Origin: Bacillota bacterium
GTDB lineage: Bacteria > Bacillota > Clostridia > DSM-8532
Length of the DNA stretch: 64,000 nucleotides
Direction of reading: 5' to 3'
Assembly (NCBI GenBank): GCA_023415825.1
Contig: JAEZJF010000019.1
Location: 1-64,000, forward strand
The translations under genes and the position numbers were made by a program. Positions 32,291 through 43,500 of the stretch are shown here, one piece after another. Under the pieces are notes generated by a model. It worked only from the letters and a program-made list of their open reading frames with translations, was not told the origin of the DNA and made no database searches. How positions within the stretch are numbered: the stretch's first letter is position 1; each line of letters begins with the position of its first letter.

Positions 32291-34087
32291 ATGATGTTGA
32301 AGGCCTTCATAAATGCTGTGAAAATACATATCATGAATCTGAAAATGAGAACGAAGATCACCCTTTTATGCGTGATGGTTATAATGGCCTCAACCACCTT
32401 CACAGGGCTTATTACTTACCAGGGGGCCGCAAGAGTTATTGAAAAAAATGTCTATTACCAGACAAGCGAAACCCTGCTGCAGTCTGCAAATTTTTTGAAC
32501 GAAAAGCTAAACAGCGTATTAATACAATCACATCTCCTTCAGACTAATCGGGATTTTGCGCAAGCCATGAAGAACATCGAGTCGGAAAAGGAAATCAACT
32601 ATGCCTTGGAGCAATCAAGGGTGGAACCCATTCTCACTCAGATGAAAGCCCGGGACCGATTTATTCAGTCCATCTTTGTCTATACGCCCAAAGCCGTTTT
32701 TTATAGCATAGGGGCAATTCCGAAAAAAGACTTGGATTTGACCGCCACAGAATTATTCAAAAAGGTGAACCAGGACGGTTTGATTTTCTGGGGAACCGGC
32801 GGGAAGGATGAAATTTTCAGCGATGGGCAATATGTCATACCCATCATCATGAAAATCACAATCGCCACCTATGAGACCCATGATATGTTTGTTGTGGTCA
32901 ACCTAAAGAGAAGCGCCATCGTAGAGTATCTATCCAATATCACGACCAAGATAAACGGTGAAATATACATTTTTAATTCCGCCAATCAGCTGGTTGCGGG
33001 AGTCGAGAACGGGCAATATGCGGCTATGCTTGAGGACCCGGATTTTACCGGAAAGGTGAGCAATGTCAGGAACACAGGGTATTTTACCCATGGCGATAGC
33101 CTGTTTATAAATGTATCCGCTTTTCCCATCAATAATTGGCGTCTTGTCAGCATACAAAGGGAAAAAGATATCAAATCGGACGTAGAAATGATTAAAGGCT
33201 TGATCTTTTTATCCGCACTCGTCTTTATAACGATTACTGCGCTTCTTTCTGTCAGACTGGCTGCTACTATGACAAGACCTATGAACAGGCTGCAAACACT
33301 TATGGAAACCTCCACATCCCAACAGTTCAGTATAAGATTCGATGCTAAATACGAGGACGAGGTCGGACAATTGGGCAGAAGCTTTAATGATATGAGCGAC
33401 CAGATACAAACCCTGTTGGAGGAATTGAAGATAGAGCAGGAGCATGTAAAAAAAGAGCAGCAGCTAAAGCGGAAAGCGGAGCTAAAGGCTCTGCAGGCAC
33501 AGATTAATCCTCACTTTTTATACAATGCCCTTGATTCCATCTATTGGAGATCCATGATGCAGGGAAACGAACTGGTGAGTGAAATGGCCATTTCCTTATC
33601 CAATATTTTCAGGATCGGACTTAATAAAGGTAAGGAATTGACAACAGTCTTTAAAGAACTCCAGCATGTGGGCAATTATTTGAATATTCAAAAAATAGTT
33701 TATGAAGGAAAGTTTGATTATTATATCAAAGCTGATGAAGAAACCTACGGTTATGAGACAGTTAAGCTTATTTTACAGCCCCTTGTGGAGAACAGTATTC
33801 TACATGGATTTGAGAATATGCAAACAGGTGGGAAAATAGAGATCAATGTCAGTAAGCAAGCCGACAGAATATGCTTCGAAATCGTGGATAATGGCTGCGG
33901 TTTTGACAAGGAAAAGATTGTTGAGGCCATACAAAACCCGGATATGAGTTATGGCGGGTACGCCCTGGGTAATGTTTTTCAAAGAATTCAGATTCATTAC
34001 GGTGAAGAATACGGTTTGGAATTAAGCAGTAAGCCTTATGACGAAACAAAAATAACCATATGTATTCCAGCCGTAAAGGGAGATTAG
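32291..34087 (+). CDS. YesM-type sensor histidine kinase
   Basis: 598 residues. A transmembrane helix at ~20-45, an extracellular sensor domain to ~300, a second helix (GLIFLSALVFITITALLSV), a HAMP domain, then the His_kinase region with QINPHFLYNALDS (phospho-His near residue 406) and an ATPase domain (VENSILHGF, DNGCGFD). This is the YesM/LytS-like class that usually controls sugar uptake. AAGGGGGG abuts the first ATG, so ATG 32294 or TTG 32297 may be the true start. Its partner regulator follows one base later. Confidence 0.93.
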   Translation: MMLKAFINAVKIHIMNLKMRTKITLLCVMVIMASTTFTGLITYQGAARVIEKNVYYQTSETLLQSANFLNEKLNSVLIQSHLLQTNRDFAQAMKNIESEKEINYALEQSRVEPILTQMKARDRFIQSIFVYTPKAVFYSIGAIPKKDLDLTATELFKKVNQDGLIFWGTGGKDEIFSDGQYVIPIIMKITIATYETHDMFVVVNLKRSAIVEYLSNITTKINGEIYIFNSANQLVAGVENGQYAAMLEDPDFTGKVSNVRNTGYFTHGDSLFINVSAFPINNWRLVSIQREKDIKSDVEMIKGLIFLSALVFITITALLSVRLAATMTRPMNRLQTLMETSTSQQFSIRFDAKYEDEVGQLGRSFNDMSDQIQTLLEELKIEQEHVKKEQQLKRKAELKALQAQINPHFLYNALDSIYWRSMMQGNELVSEMAISLSNIFRIGLNKGKELTTVFKELQHVGNYLNIQKIVYEGKFDYYIKADEETYGYETVKLILQPLVENSILHGFENMQTGGKIEINVSKQADRICFEIVDNGCGFDKEKIVEAIQNPDMSYGGYALGNVFQRIQIHYGEEYGLELSSKPYDETKITICIPAVKGD

Positions 34088-34088
34088 G

Positions 34089-35717
34089 ATGTATAAGCTG
34101 ATTGTTGTAGACGATAAAGCAGATATTCTAGATGGTATTACCAAGCTGGGCCATTGGGCCCAAATGCATATCAATGTCGTGGGTAAAGCCTACAATGGCA
34201 AGGATGCCTTTGATCTTGTGCAGGAGCATCAACCGGATGTTGTCATAACCGATATTCGCATGCCGGTTATGGACGGACTTGAACTAACGTCATTGATAAA
34301 ACAGCATTACCCCTTAACGAAGGTCATCATTTTAAGCGGGTATGATGATTTCAGCTATGCACAGCAGGCTGTTAAGCTTGGTGCAGAGGAATACCTCTTA
34401 AAACCCGCGCGGATCGATAGGATTGAAGAGGCGGTATTAAGAGCTTATGAAAAGCTGGAAATTGAGAAAAAGATCAGGGAGGACAGCATCTTAATGCAGC
34501 AGAAACTGATTAAAAGCCTGCCGCTTTTGAAGGATGATTATTTCATATATCTTGTGAGTATGCCTGTTGAGCATGACATAAATGAGGTCATAGACCGATT
34601 CAGGTTTTTGGAAATCGGGCTGGATATTAAGAATTTTGCGGTGCTCTTAATTGAACTGGATCACTACAGGGAGCTTTTTGAACACAATAACATCAAGGAG
34701 GTCGAGCTGTATAAATTTGCAGTAGCCAATATGGCCCAGGAGCTCATGGGCTCATGCTTTAAATGTGAGACCTTTAGGGTTGATGATAACAGGATTGTCA
34801 TTTTGATCAATTATCGTACTGACCTAAGCCTCAACGAGAACAAGACCGGAATTACAGACACGGCGGAAAGTATTTGTAAAAGCATTGAAAAGTATTTGGA
34901 CATTACGGTAACCATCGGCATCGGAGGATTGTATGAAGATCTCAAGGATATTTACTATTCATTTTTAGAAGCCAGGGAGGCCATTGCCTATAAAATTGTC
35001 CTTGGCCATAATCGCGTTATTTGTGCACAGGATATAAGAATAAACCATCATCAGTCTTTTCATTACCCCATTCAGCTTGAAAATGAAATTCTGTCATATA
35101 TAAAAATCGGTGCTTTAAAGCAGATTCCTGCCCAGCTTGATAAGTTTATTGAGAGCTTAATCGGGCAAAAGGATATTTCGCCGTCCTACATAAAGAAAAT
35201 ACTCAGGAACTTTGTGGGCCTTATCTCCCGCATGACGTTGGAGTTACCTGAAAATACCGAAATGAACCGTATAAGAGATAATGACTTCATTGTTGAATTT
35301 GAGAAATATAAAACGGTGGATGAAATCAGAAATTGGCTGTATGAAATCCTCTGTGAAATTGCGCAAACCGTTGGGAATATGAAGAAATCCCAGCTTGAAA
35401 AAGATATTGATAAGGCAAAGCTCTATATTCATCAACATTTCCATGAGGATATATCCCTCCAGACTGTTTCAGAATATGTGTGCTTAAGCCCCACCTATTT
35501 TTCCGCAGTCTTTAAGGAATTGGTGGGGGAAACCTTTATTGAGTACCTTATCAAAGCCAGGGTTGAAAAGGCCAAGGAGCTCTTGGCAACCGGGCAATAT
35601 AAGATTTACGAAATAGCCAACAAGGTTGGATATGAGGATCGGCGCTATTTCAGTGAGGTATTTAAAAAACATACGGGATTGAACCCTGCGGAATATTTAG
35701 GGCTTTTAAAACAATAA
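34089..35717 (+). CDS. YesN-type response regulator, AraC output
   Basis: 542 residues. Receiver domain at 1-120 with phospho-acceptor Asp55 (ITDIRMPVMDG) and Lys near 105 (LLKPA). A long middle region (~130-420) is typical of YesN proteins. The C-terminal AraC helix-turn-helix pair (ISLQTVSEYVCLSPTYFSAVFKE; IYEIANKVGYEDRRYFSEVF) binds DNA. It presumably activates the ABC importer that starts 116 bases downstream. Confidence 0.94.
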   Translation: MYKLIVVDDKADILDGITKLGHWAQMHINVVGKAYNGKDAFDLVQEHQPDVVITDIRMPVMDGLELTSLIKQHYPLTKVIILSGYDDFSYAQQAVKLGAEEYLLKPARIDRIEEAVLRAYEKLEIEKKIREDSILMQQKLIKSLPLLKDDYFIYLVSMPVEHDINEVIDRFRFLEIGLDIKNFAVLLIELDHYRELFEHNNIKEVELYKFAVANMAQELMGSCFKCETFRVDDNRIVILINYRTDLSLNENKTGITDTAESICKSIEKYLDITVTIGIGGLYEDLKDIYYSFLEAREAIAYKIVLGHNRVICAQDIRINHHQSFHYPIQLENEILSYIKIGALKQIPAQLDKFIESLIGQKDISPSYIKKILRNFVGLISRMTLELPENTEMNRIRDNDFIVEFEKYKTVDEIRNWLYEILCEIAQTVGNMKKSQLEKDIDKAKLYIHQHFHEDISLQTVSEYVCLSPTYFSAVFKELVGETFIEYLIKARVEKAKELLATGQYKIYEIANKVGYEDRRYFSEVFKKHTGLNPAEYLGLLKQ

Positions 35718-35832
35718 CCTCATTATCATAAAAATCCCCACCTCTGATCATAATTCTACCTCATTGTAAGAACGCCCAGCCCATTTATAATCGATATGTA
35801 AGTATTTCAACAAATAGCAGGAGGGAGATTCG

Positions 35833-37248
35833 ATGAAAAAAAAGAGTTGGGTAAGAATGATAAGCTTCATTACTACATTGATGCTGCTGGGGACATTATT
35901 GGCAGCCTGTGGCGAGAAGCCTGCGGTCAATACCCCTACCCCTACCCCCATTGCATCCCAAACGCCCAGTACCGAGCCTACATCACAAGCCCCTGCAGAA
36001 AAAGTGAAGCTTTCCTGGTGGACGAAGGACAGACATGATATGGACTATATGAAGGAAGTGGTGGCCAAGTTTACCCAGGATAATCCCAACATTGAGATCG
36101 ACTATAATATTCAGACAGAAAACTATCCGCAAAATCTTGAGCTGGCATTCCAAAGCGGGCAGGCTCCTGATATCTTCGTCAATCAACAAAATGCAAAATA
36201 CTATGTGGACAGAAAAATGGCCGAGCCACTTGACAGTTATCTCACCGATGATATGAAAGCCAGGTTCGGTAAGCTTATTAATGTTCAATTCATCAATACG
36301 GTGGGCGGTAAAATATACTCTTTGCCTAACGGCGGCATTACCTTCAGACTGGTCTATAATAAAGACTTGTTTGCCAAGGCCAAGCTTCCTGGACCACCAA
36401 AAACAGTTGATGAAATGGTGGAATACGCCAAAAAGATCGCTGAGGTCGGAAAACCGGAAGGTGCTTATGGCTTTGCCATCAATATGAAGAATCCTAACAA
36501 TTCCTTATTCCGCTGCCTTGACCAGATCGCCTTCAGAAGCAACGCGTACTATTACGATTACAAGACCGGAGCATATAATTTTGAACCCTCCAAGCCTGTT
36601 ATCGCAGCATTCGCGAAAATGTACGCAGACGGCTCCATGTTCCCGGGTATTGAGGGACTTGATATGGATCCTATGAGAAGCCAGTTTGCGGAAGGCAAGA
36701 TTGGTATGTACATATCGGGTAACTGGGAAGTTGGCGTATACGCCAATCAGTTCCCGCCCAAATGCGATTGGGGCGCAGCGCCTGTTCCGACGCTGGACGG
36801 TACTTCAAAAGCTCCCTCAGAAATCAGAAACGCAGGGTCCTATCTATACATGAGCAGTGAATCAAAACACAAGAATGAAACCTGGAAGGTTCTTGAATAT
36901 GTTTACAGCGATGAGGTGCTGATTCCCTATCATGAGAAAGGGTATGCCTTCTCGGTCGTTCCTTCGGTTTTAAGCAAGGCGAAGGATGCGCAACTGAAAG
37001 GCGCGGCAGAATTTAAAACCACCGAGGGCATAGATGGCATATGGCCGCTGGCTCCTGCCGGACAGGGCATGAAGGCGGAAGGCAAGACCCACTATGACGT
37101 TATAGCCGCTGTTATCTTAGGTGCTGTTGATTTGGATGAAGCCATCGCCGACATGAACAAAAGATACAATGAAGCTCAGGAAAAGGACTCTGCAGCAGGC
37201 AAGGTCGAGAAAATCATCATACCTGACTTTGATCCTTCAGGTCTGTAA
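35833..37248 (+). CDS. Sugar ABC transporter substrate-binding lipoprotein
   Basis: 471 residues. Signal peptide with lipobox LAAC (Cys26), a Thr/Pro-rich linker to ~55, then a family 1 extracellular solute-binding fold (VKLSWWTKDRHDMDYMKEVVAKF, GQAPDIFVNQQN, AEGKIGMYISGNWEVG). It captures an oligosaccharide and delivers it to the two permeases downstream. An ATPase gene is not in the cluster; as in many Firmicutes a shared MsmK-type ATPase is likely. Confidence 0.93.
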   Translation: MKKKSWVRMISFITTLMLLGTLLAACGEKPAVNTPTPTPIASQTPSTEPTSQAPAEKVKLSWWTKDRHDMDYMKEVVAKFTQDNPNIEIDYNIQTENYPQNLELAFQSGQAPDIFVNQQNAKYYVDRKMAEPLDSYLTDDMKARFGKLINVQFINTVGGKIYSLPNGGITFRLVYNKDLFAKAKLPGPPKTVDEMVEYAKKIAEVGKPEGAYGFAINMKNPNNSLFRCLDQIAFRSNAYYYDYKTGAYNFEPSKPVIAAFAKMYADGSMFPGIEGLDMDPMRSQFAEGKIGMYISGNWEVGVYANQFPPKCDWGAAPVPTLDGTSKAPSEIRNAGSYLYMSSESKHKNETWKVLEYVYSDEVLIPYHEKGYAFSVVPSVLSKAKDAQLKGAAEFKTTEGIDGIWPLAPAGQGMKAEGKTHYDVIAAVILGAVDLDEAIADMNKRYNEAQEKDSAAGKVEKIIIPDFDPSGL

Positions 37249-37262
37249 GGCTTAAGTTGCAC

Positions 37263-37295
37263 GAAGGAGAAGGAAATGTTCCTTCTCCTTCTTTT
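37263..37295 (+). terminator. Intra-operon terminator after the binding-protein gene
   Basis: GAAGGAGAAGGAA (37263-37275) and TTCCTTCTCCTTC (37279-37291) with a 3-base loop, followed by TTTT. Probably lowers permease expression relative to the binding protein. Confidence 0.75.
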
Positions 37296-37338
37296 AAATC
37301 CCACTTACTATAGCATGACATTAAGGAAGTGAAAGGGT

Positions 37339-38301
37339 ATGAATCGACTATCTATTAAAAAAGCTAGCCCTCCGAATAACGCTCATTTCGATGGAAGCTT
37401 ATTAAGTAAAATAAAGAAAAATACAGATGTCTATGCCATGATACTCCCAAGCGTATTCTTTTTAGTTGTCTTCTCAGTCTATCCGCTAATGTGGGCGCTT
37501 AAATTTGTTTTCTATGAATACGACGGCATGAGGGAGCCAATCTTTGTGGGGTTGGATAATTTTGTTCGGCTATTTACAAGAGACAAGGACTTCTGGAAGT
37601 CTGTAGGCAATACCTTTATTTATGCAGGTGGCAAGCTTGTGCTGACCATTCCGATTGCTTTTGTACTGGCAGTATTGCTTAACAAAAAAATACGGGGAAG
37701 AGGCTTTTTCAGAACCACCATATTTATGCCCACCATCATCAGCACCGCGGTTATGAGCCTGGTCTTTTACTTTATTTTTAATTCCTATAACGGTATTTTA
37801 AATCAGATACTCATGAATTTAGGACTTGTTGACCGGCCTATCGAATGGCTGGGAATGAAAAACGCCATGTTGTCGGCGGTTTTAGTTGCAGTCTGGGGTG
37901 CTCTCGGAAATTACATGATTTATTTTCTTGCGGGTCTCCAATCCATCCCGGAAGAGCTCTATGAAAGCTCGGCTATAGACGGAGCTAATAAATTTCACCA
38001 ATTGATTTATATTACCATTCCTATGATGGGGCCCGTCATGCAGGTGGTGATCATGTTAGCCATTATCGTTGCATTAAAGGGTTATGAAAGTATTATGGTA
38101 CTGACAGCAGGAGGGCCGGCAGGGGCTACTGATGTTATGTATCTCTATATTTACAGGGCCTTCTTTCCTACCGAAGGTGGAGGTATGTTTGTAGCACAAT
38201 ATGGGTACGGTTCGGCAGTGGCCATTGCATCTGCCGTCATAGTCGGGGCCATCACAGCCATTTATCTTTATATTTCCAAGAAGATGAATGAAATCTATTA
38301 A
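37339..38301 (+). CDS. Sugar ABC permease, MalF type
   Basis: 320 residues with six membrane segments. The EAA loop near the C-terminal third reads ELYESSAIDGANKFHQLIYITIPMM, where the ATPase docks. Forms a heterodimer with the next gene product. 17 bases separate the two genes; the start ATG follows AGGAAGTGAAAGG. Confidence 0.93.
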   Translation: MNRLSIKKASPPNNAHFDGSLLSKIKKNTDVYAMILPSVFFLVVFSVYPLMWALKFVFYEYDGMREPIFVGLDNFVRLFTRDKDFWKSVGNTFIYAGGKLVLTIPIAFVLAVLLNKKIRGRGFFRTTIFMPTIISTAVMSLVFYFIFNSYNGILNQILMNLGLVDRPIEWLGMKNAMLSAVLVAVWGALGNYMIYFLAGLQSIPEELYESSAIDGANKFHQLIYITIPMMGPVMQVVIMLAIIVALKGYESIMVLTAGGPAGATDVMYLYIYRAFFPTEGGGMFVAQYGYGSAVAIASAVIVGAITAIYLYISKKMNEIY

Positions 38302-38318
38302 GGCAGGCAGGTGACAAA

Positions 38319-39167
38319 ATGAAAATAAGTATAAAACGCACGACTTTATATACAATCATGTATCTGTTTTTAGGTGCCATCACGCTTATCACGCTTTTTC
38401 CGGTGCTCTATGCCGTACTGGGCTCCTTCAAGACCAATGCGGAAGTCACACTGGGAGGCACGATTCTCCCCAAAGAATGGATCTTCAATAACTATGAAGT
38501 TGCCATGAGCCGGTTCAACTTTTTTAGCTATACCTTTAATAGCCTCTATTTAGGGGTTTTTACAACCTTGGGGTCACTCCTTCTGTCTTCATTAACCGGC
38601 TACTGTATTGCACGAAGGGATTTTCCGGGGAAAAAGCTTCTATCAGCCGTGCTTCTTTCCACCATGTTTATTTCTGTAGGTGCAGTTACCCTAAGACCTT
38701 TATATATGCTGGCTGTTAAAACAAGCTTACATAACAGCCTCTGGGGTATCATCCTTATTCAGGTAGGAACCACTCAGGCAACCAATATCTTTTTGGTATC
38801 CAAGTTTGTAGCGGGTATACCCAGAGAATTGGACGAATCTGCTACAATTGATGGGTGCAGTTTCTTCAGAATCTACTGGCAGATTATCATACCGCTCATT
38901 AAACCCATTCTCGGTGTTGTTGGGCTTTTCAGCTTCAGACATGCCTGGAATGATTACATCCTTCCCTCTGTGTTCACAATGACTCGGCCTGACTTAAGGC
39001 CGCTTACCGTAGGGGTCGTATCCTTAAGATATGGTGACTCGGCAGCAGCGGAATGGAATATTATGCTTACCGGTGCATCCTTGGCCATCGTTCCAATGCT
39101 CATTATTTATTTCTTTACCAACAAAACCTTTATCTCCGGCTTAACGGCGGGAGCGGTAAAAGGGTAA
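38319..39167 (+). CDS. Sugar ABC permease, MalG type
   Basis: 282 residues, six membrane segments; EAA loop ELDESATIDGCSFFRIYWQIIIPL and the typical short C-terminus (FISGLTAGAVKG). Partner of the MalF-type permease. Followed by a hairpin and then the GH88 gene. Confidence 0.93.
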   Translation: MKISIKRTTLYTIMYLFLGAITLITLFPVLYAVLGSFKTNAEVTLGGTILPKEWIFNNYEVAMSRFNFFSYTFNSLYLGVFTTLGSLLLSSLTGYCIARRDFPGKKLLSAVLLSTMFISVGAVTLRPLYMLAVKTSLHNSLWGIILIQVGTTQATNIFLVSKFVAGIPRELDESATIDGCSFFRIYWQIIIPLIKPILGVVGLFSFRHAWNDYILPSVFTMTRPDLRPLTVGVVSLRYGDSAAAEWNIMLTGASLAIVPMLIIYFFTNKTFISGLTAGAVKG

Positions 39168-39174
39168 TTCCTTT

Positions 39175-39211
39175 CATGGCGGCATTCGCACGGGCTTTGC
39201 CCGCTGCCATG
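39175..39211 (+). repeat. Hairpin between the permease and GH88 genes
   Basis: CATGGCGGC (39175-39183) pairs with GCTGCCATG (39203-39211), with an inner GGGC-TTT-GCCC stem. No T run follows, so it is perhaps an mRNA-stabilising or processing hairpin. Confidence 0.5.
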
Positions 39212-39285
39212 AGAATCACAGCAGAAATCAACAATTTTTATTGCGAATTAGTATAAGCTTCCATGGCGTTTAGAGGTGGATTATT

Positions 39286-40422
39286 TTGGACTTTTTTATG
39301 ATGATAAAAGACCGACCAATAGAAGAATACCTTACCGATTTGTGGGGGGCTTTAAAGCAGAAGACCGACCAGATGCTTCTGCAAATAGTGAGCCGTTCAC
39401 CCCATGTATCGGCTAACGGTATTTATGATGATATGAGACTGGATTGGTGGACCTCCGGATTTTGGGGAGGAATACTCTGGATACTCTATGACCTGTCCGG
39501 TGACTATCAATACAGAAAGGCTGCCTGGGCCTGGGATGAACGTATTGAACAGTGCTTTATGTGTGATAACAGTTTTCACCATGATGTGGGCTTCCAATTT
39601 CTGCCTACTGCCGTCATCAAATACAAGCTCACAGGAGATGAAACGGCAAAAAGAAGAGGATTGGCAGCAGCAAATTTTTTAGCCGGACGCTTTAATTTGG
39701 CAGGAAATTTTTTAAGGGCCTGGAATCAGGATAAAACTGGATGGTCCATCATAGACAGTTCTATGAATTTGTCCCTGCTCTTTTGGGCCAGCGAAGAAAT
39801 CAACGATCCCAGGTTCAGACATATGGCCAAGGCCCATGCAGATACTGTATTGAAGCACTTTATCCGGGAGGACGGATCGGTTCGTCATATTGTTGTTTTC
39901 AACCCGGAGAACGGAGAATTTGTGGAAGCCCTTGGGGGTCAGGGGTTTGGACCTGAATCTGCCTGGAGCCGTGGTCAGGCCTGGGCTCTGTATGGCATGG
40001 CTAACACCTGTCGCTACACAAAAGACCTTAAGTATCTTAAGGCGGCTCAGAAAGTAGCCCATCACTTTATTGCCGCCCTACCTGAAGATTGCATACCCTA
40101 TTGGGATTTCCGTCTGGATACGTTGGACAATGAGCCGAGGGATACCTCGGCAGCCGCCTGTGCGGCATCGGGCTTGTTGGAAATTTCCGCTCAGCTTCCC
40201 GAAGCGGAAGGAAGACTCTATAGGAACGCAGCCAAAAGAATCCTTGATGCATTGACAAAAACGTACTTTACTGGCAATAGACCCAATTATGAAGGCTTGC
40301 TGGTTGGGGCAACCGGCCATAAACCTGCGGGACAAAATATAAATGTTTCACTCATTTATGGTGATTATTTTTATGTGGAGGCCATAGCCAAGCTACTTGG
40401 CTGGCAGCACAATATTTTTTAA
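39286..40422 (+). CDS. Unsaturated glucuronyl hydrolase (GH88)
   Basis: 378 residues, (alpha/alpha)6-barrel of family GH88. Catalytic Asp candidates match the Bacillus UGL pair: NSFHHDVGFQF (Asp88-like) and WSIIDSSMNL (Asp149-like). The enzyme hydrates the unsaturated uronic acid left at the non-reducing end by polysaccharide lyases and releases a keto-deoxy uronate. No signal peptide, so it acts on imported oligosaccharides. Start TTG at 39286 with GAGGTGG 6 bases upstream. It forms one locus with the preceding importer. Confidence 0.92.
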   Translation: MDFFMMIKDRPIEEYLTDLWGALKQKTDQMLLQIVSRSPHVSANGIYDDMRLDWWTSGFWGGILWILYDLSGDYQYRKAAWAWDERIEQCFMCDNSFHHDVGFQFLPTAVIKYKLTGDETAKRRGLAAANFLAGRFNLAGNFLRAWNQDKTGWSIIDSSMNLSLLFWASEEINDPRFRHMAKAHADTVLKHFIREDGSVRHIVVFNPENGEFVEALGGQGFGPESAWSRGQAWALYGMANTCRYTKDLKYLKAAQKVAHHFIAALPEDCIPYWDFRLDTLDNEPRDTSAAACAASGLLEISAQLPEAEGRLYRNAAKRILDALTKTYFTGNRPNYEGLLVGATGHKPAGQNINVSLIYGDYFYVEAIAKLLGWQHNIF

Positions 40423-40568
40423 TTTCAATGTCGAAATCGTTTGGTTATATGTCAATTCACTATACTATGCTTCTCAAAACAAAACAGCATCTAAGGAGCA
40501 TCATCTTTGCATGCAAATATATGGATATCTGCTTTGAATATCAAATAATGAAAATGGAGGATATCATT

Positions 40569-43500
40569 ATGGGGAAGAGAATTCTTTGCGCTCTCATGAC
40601 ACTGACGATGCTGGTAACGGTTTTACCGGTGAATGTGTCGATGGCAAGCGGTTATCCGACCGATGCGACCGTCTACGAGTATAGCGCGGACGAACCGGCA
40701 TCGACGCCGAAGGATGCCACACCGACTGTGTTTGGTGCCGATGTCCTGTCTGCGGGTGGGGTGAAGAACTGGGCACTGTCAACAGAAGGTGCAGCAATTA
40801 AGGTCAGCAGCGCTACTAGTGCAAATCCAGGGGAAAAGCTGATCGATGGAGATACAAGCACAACCAGCACTTGGAATACTATTGGCTTTCAGACAGGTCC
40901 AGACCCAGCAAAAAATAATATTAACGCTGCTGCCGAGGGCTACAAGTACTGGGCTGCCCTTGATCTTGGGAAAACAATAGATATCAGCAAGATTGAGATG
41001 ATATGGGACACAACGAATAATCGCCTTAATAACTATAAGTTTTACTATTCTAACAGCGAGGCTTCCTACGCAGGTCTTGAGAAAATCACGACCAGCGGCT
41101 CGGGTGCCACAACAGCAATATCCGGAGGGACGAAAGACCCCGTAGCCAATCCCGGCGGATGGATTGAGAATCCAACAGCGTTTAAAAGCGACGCATTACC
41201 GAATGGTTATCAAGGCATACATGATATTTCTCCGATGGTTTCCGCCCGTTACATACTGCTCATTTCCGACCCGGTTAATAACAGCCTGGGTACGGTCAAG
41301 GCAAAGGAGCTCATGGTGTGGGGTACGGAGGCCGGAGGCTCATCCGAAACCCTCCCCTATGAGGTGCGCTATTTCTACGATGGAGTGGAGGATACCACTC
41401 TTATGGAGAGCCTGACTGTGCCGGTGGCTGCGCCCGTCATAGACAGCGTACCTGATAAGCCTAAGGTTGGATACAGGAAGGAAGAACCGTTTACCGACCC
41501 TGCACTGCCGGCAACAATCAGCACTACGCTTGATGCGATTAACGCTTACTATATCACCGATACTGCGCCGGACCCGCATCCCGAGCTGAAGATCACCGTA
41601 AACAAGCCCCTGCGAGGAGTTACAGTAAATGGTTACGGAAAAGCCGGAACTATTGACATAATGCTCCCGTTCGGCACCACGTACCAGATGCTGAAGGTTT
41701 CCACAGTTGACAAGGACGCGGCCTATAAGGTGTTTGGCAGCGACGGAATCACCGAGCTGTTCCCCCTGACAGGGATCAACGCAGACGAGTATAAGCTCGG
41801 ACCCGGCAACAAGCGCGATTGGACAGGCGGCAAATACTACATTGATGTAGCCAAAGCAGAGAACACTCGCCGCTACACAGTAAACATTACGGTGGACGCC
41901 ATTGACCCCCGCATGATAACTACAGAGCAGGGAGTTGGTCCTAAGGATATCTACTCCCCGCTTAATATCCGCGCAGGCGAACATGCTTGGGATTATTTGG
42001 GCGGCAGCGGCATCGGCTACAATAGCGGCACAGGCTCGGTCGAAGGACCGGGGTCGTCCTCCTCGTATAGCGGCAAGGATTGGGAGAATTCTAATTACGG
42101 TGATCCGGAAATTTACATGAATGTACCTTATCCCAAGGAATGGGATGGCGATAATATCTATCTTCAAACCATCGCCAAGGATAATAGTGACGGAAGGCTT
42201 ACAGCTTATGAAATCGACACGATCCCAGGCAGCGACAAGCTTGATTCCGATATTCTGCGATTCCATCTGTTTAAGCCGGAAACCCCGAGGGACGATGGAG
42301 ACCGCGGCGCAGTCAACAGCGACCGTCAGCGCCTTGAGATCAAATCGAACACGACGGACTCAAACCTTGCAGCCAACAGCGTGGCCGGAGATATTATGAC
42401 TCATCACTGGCGGTTTATGCTGCCCTCGGAAACGCTCAGATATCAGCAGGATACGGCGTCAGGTTACAAGAAGGGTGATTTTTATGTGACGCGACGCCAC
42501 TTCCATATATTTCAGCTCAAGGAGATTCTGGGTAATGCGTCGCCTCAGCCCGATTGTACACTATCTATCACGGCGCTTTTGACAGCAGATGACGGTAGCC
42601 ATATTGCCTATCGCCAGGAAGACATGAAAGAGGGCAAGAGCTATACCCCAAAGGGATATCTGGAGCTTCGAAACAACCCTGACGGCAATGCCTCCAACCG
42701 TATTAAGCCTTTGTTCTATGTTCCGCTGGAGGATGTTGTAGACCGTTGGCTGGATATTGAGGTAACTATCCTTACAGCGGATGACGGCTATATCTACGGC
42801 AAGCTCACCGATCTTTCCACCGGACAGGTTATCGAGGGCTACCAACTCGATGCAGATGGTAAGGCTCCCGCCCAAAAAGGTCATTCCGGTGACTTCTACC
42901 GCCGCCCGGAGGAGAATATCCCGGATCCCACAGCGGAGAATCCGGAACAGACGAAATGGGTGGAAACCGATCAGCCTGCCGTTGCAGGCCAGCAGAATCG
43001 TTCCAAGTGGGGGCTCTATCGCGGACTCAACAATACCCCCGCCGAAGCGCAATACGCAGACGAAATTGGTCCGGCCACCATGTATCTGGCGGATGTTTAC
43101 CTGATTAAGCGCGATGCCGCCTCGTATATCTTCCCGGATGGCTATGATCCGAACGCTGCACAAAAAGACATTGTTGCGTGGAACCGACTTAACAGGATAG
43201 AAGCGGATACCGGCACACCATATGAGCTTCTGAAGCTCCCCACCAAGCTGGGGGTTGTTTTCGGTACCGGAAAGACCGCTTCCGCAGATGTGGTGTGGGA
43301 CGCTACAGCCTATGACCCCTCCAAGGTAGGGCTTCAACAGGTGTACGGCAATTTTGTCTCAAATGCGGACTATGCAAACCCCAAGGGACTCCGCCCTTAT
43401 GTGGAGATTAATGTTGCTGATGCGGGTAGCAGGCCGACAAACTGGGCACTTGGCGCAAATGTCAAGGTGACGAGCAATACATCCGCAGAGCCGCCCCAAA

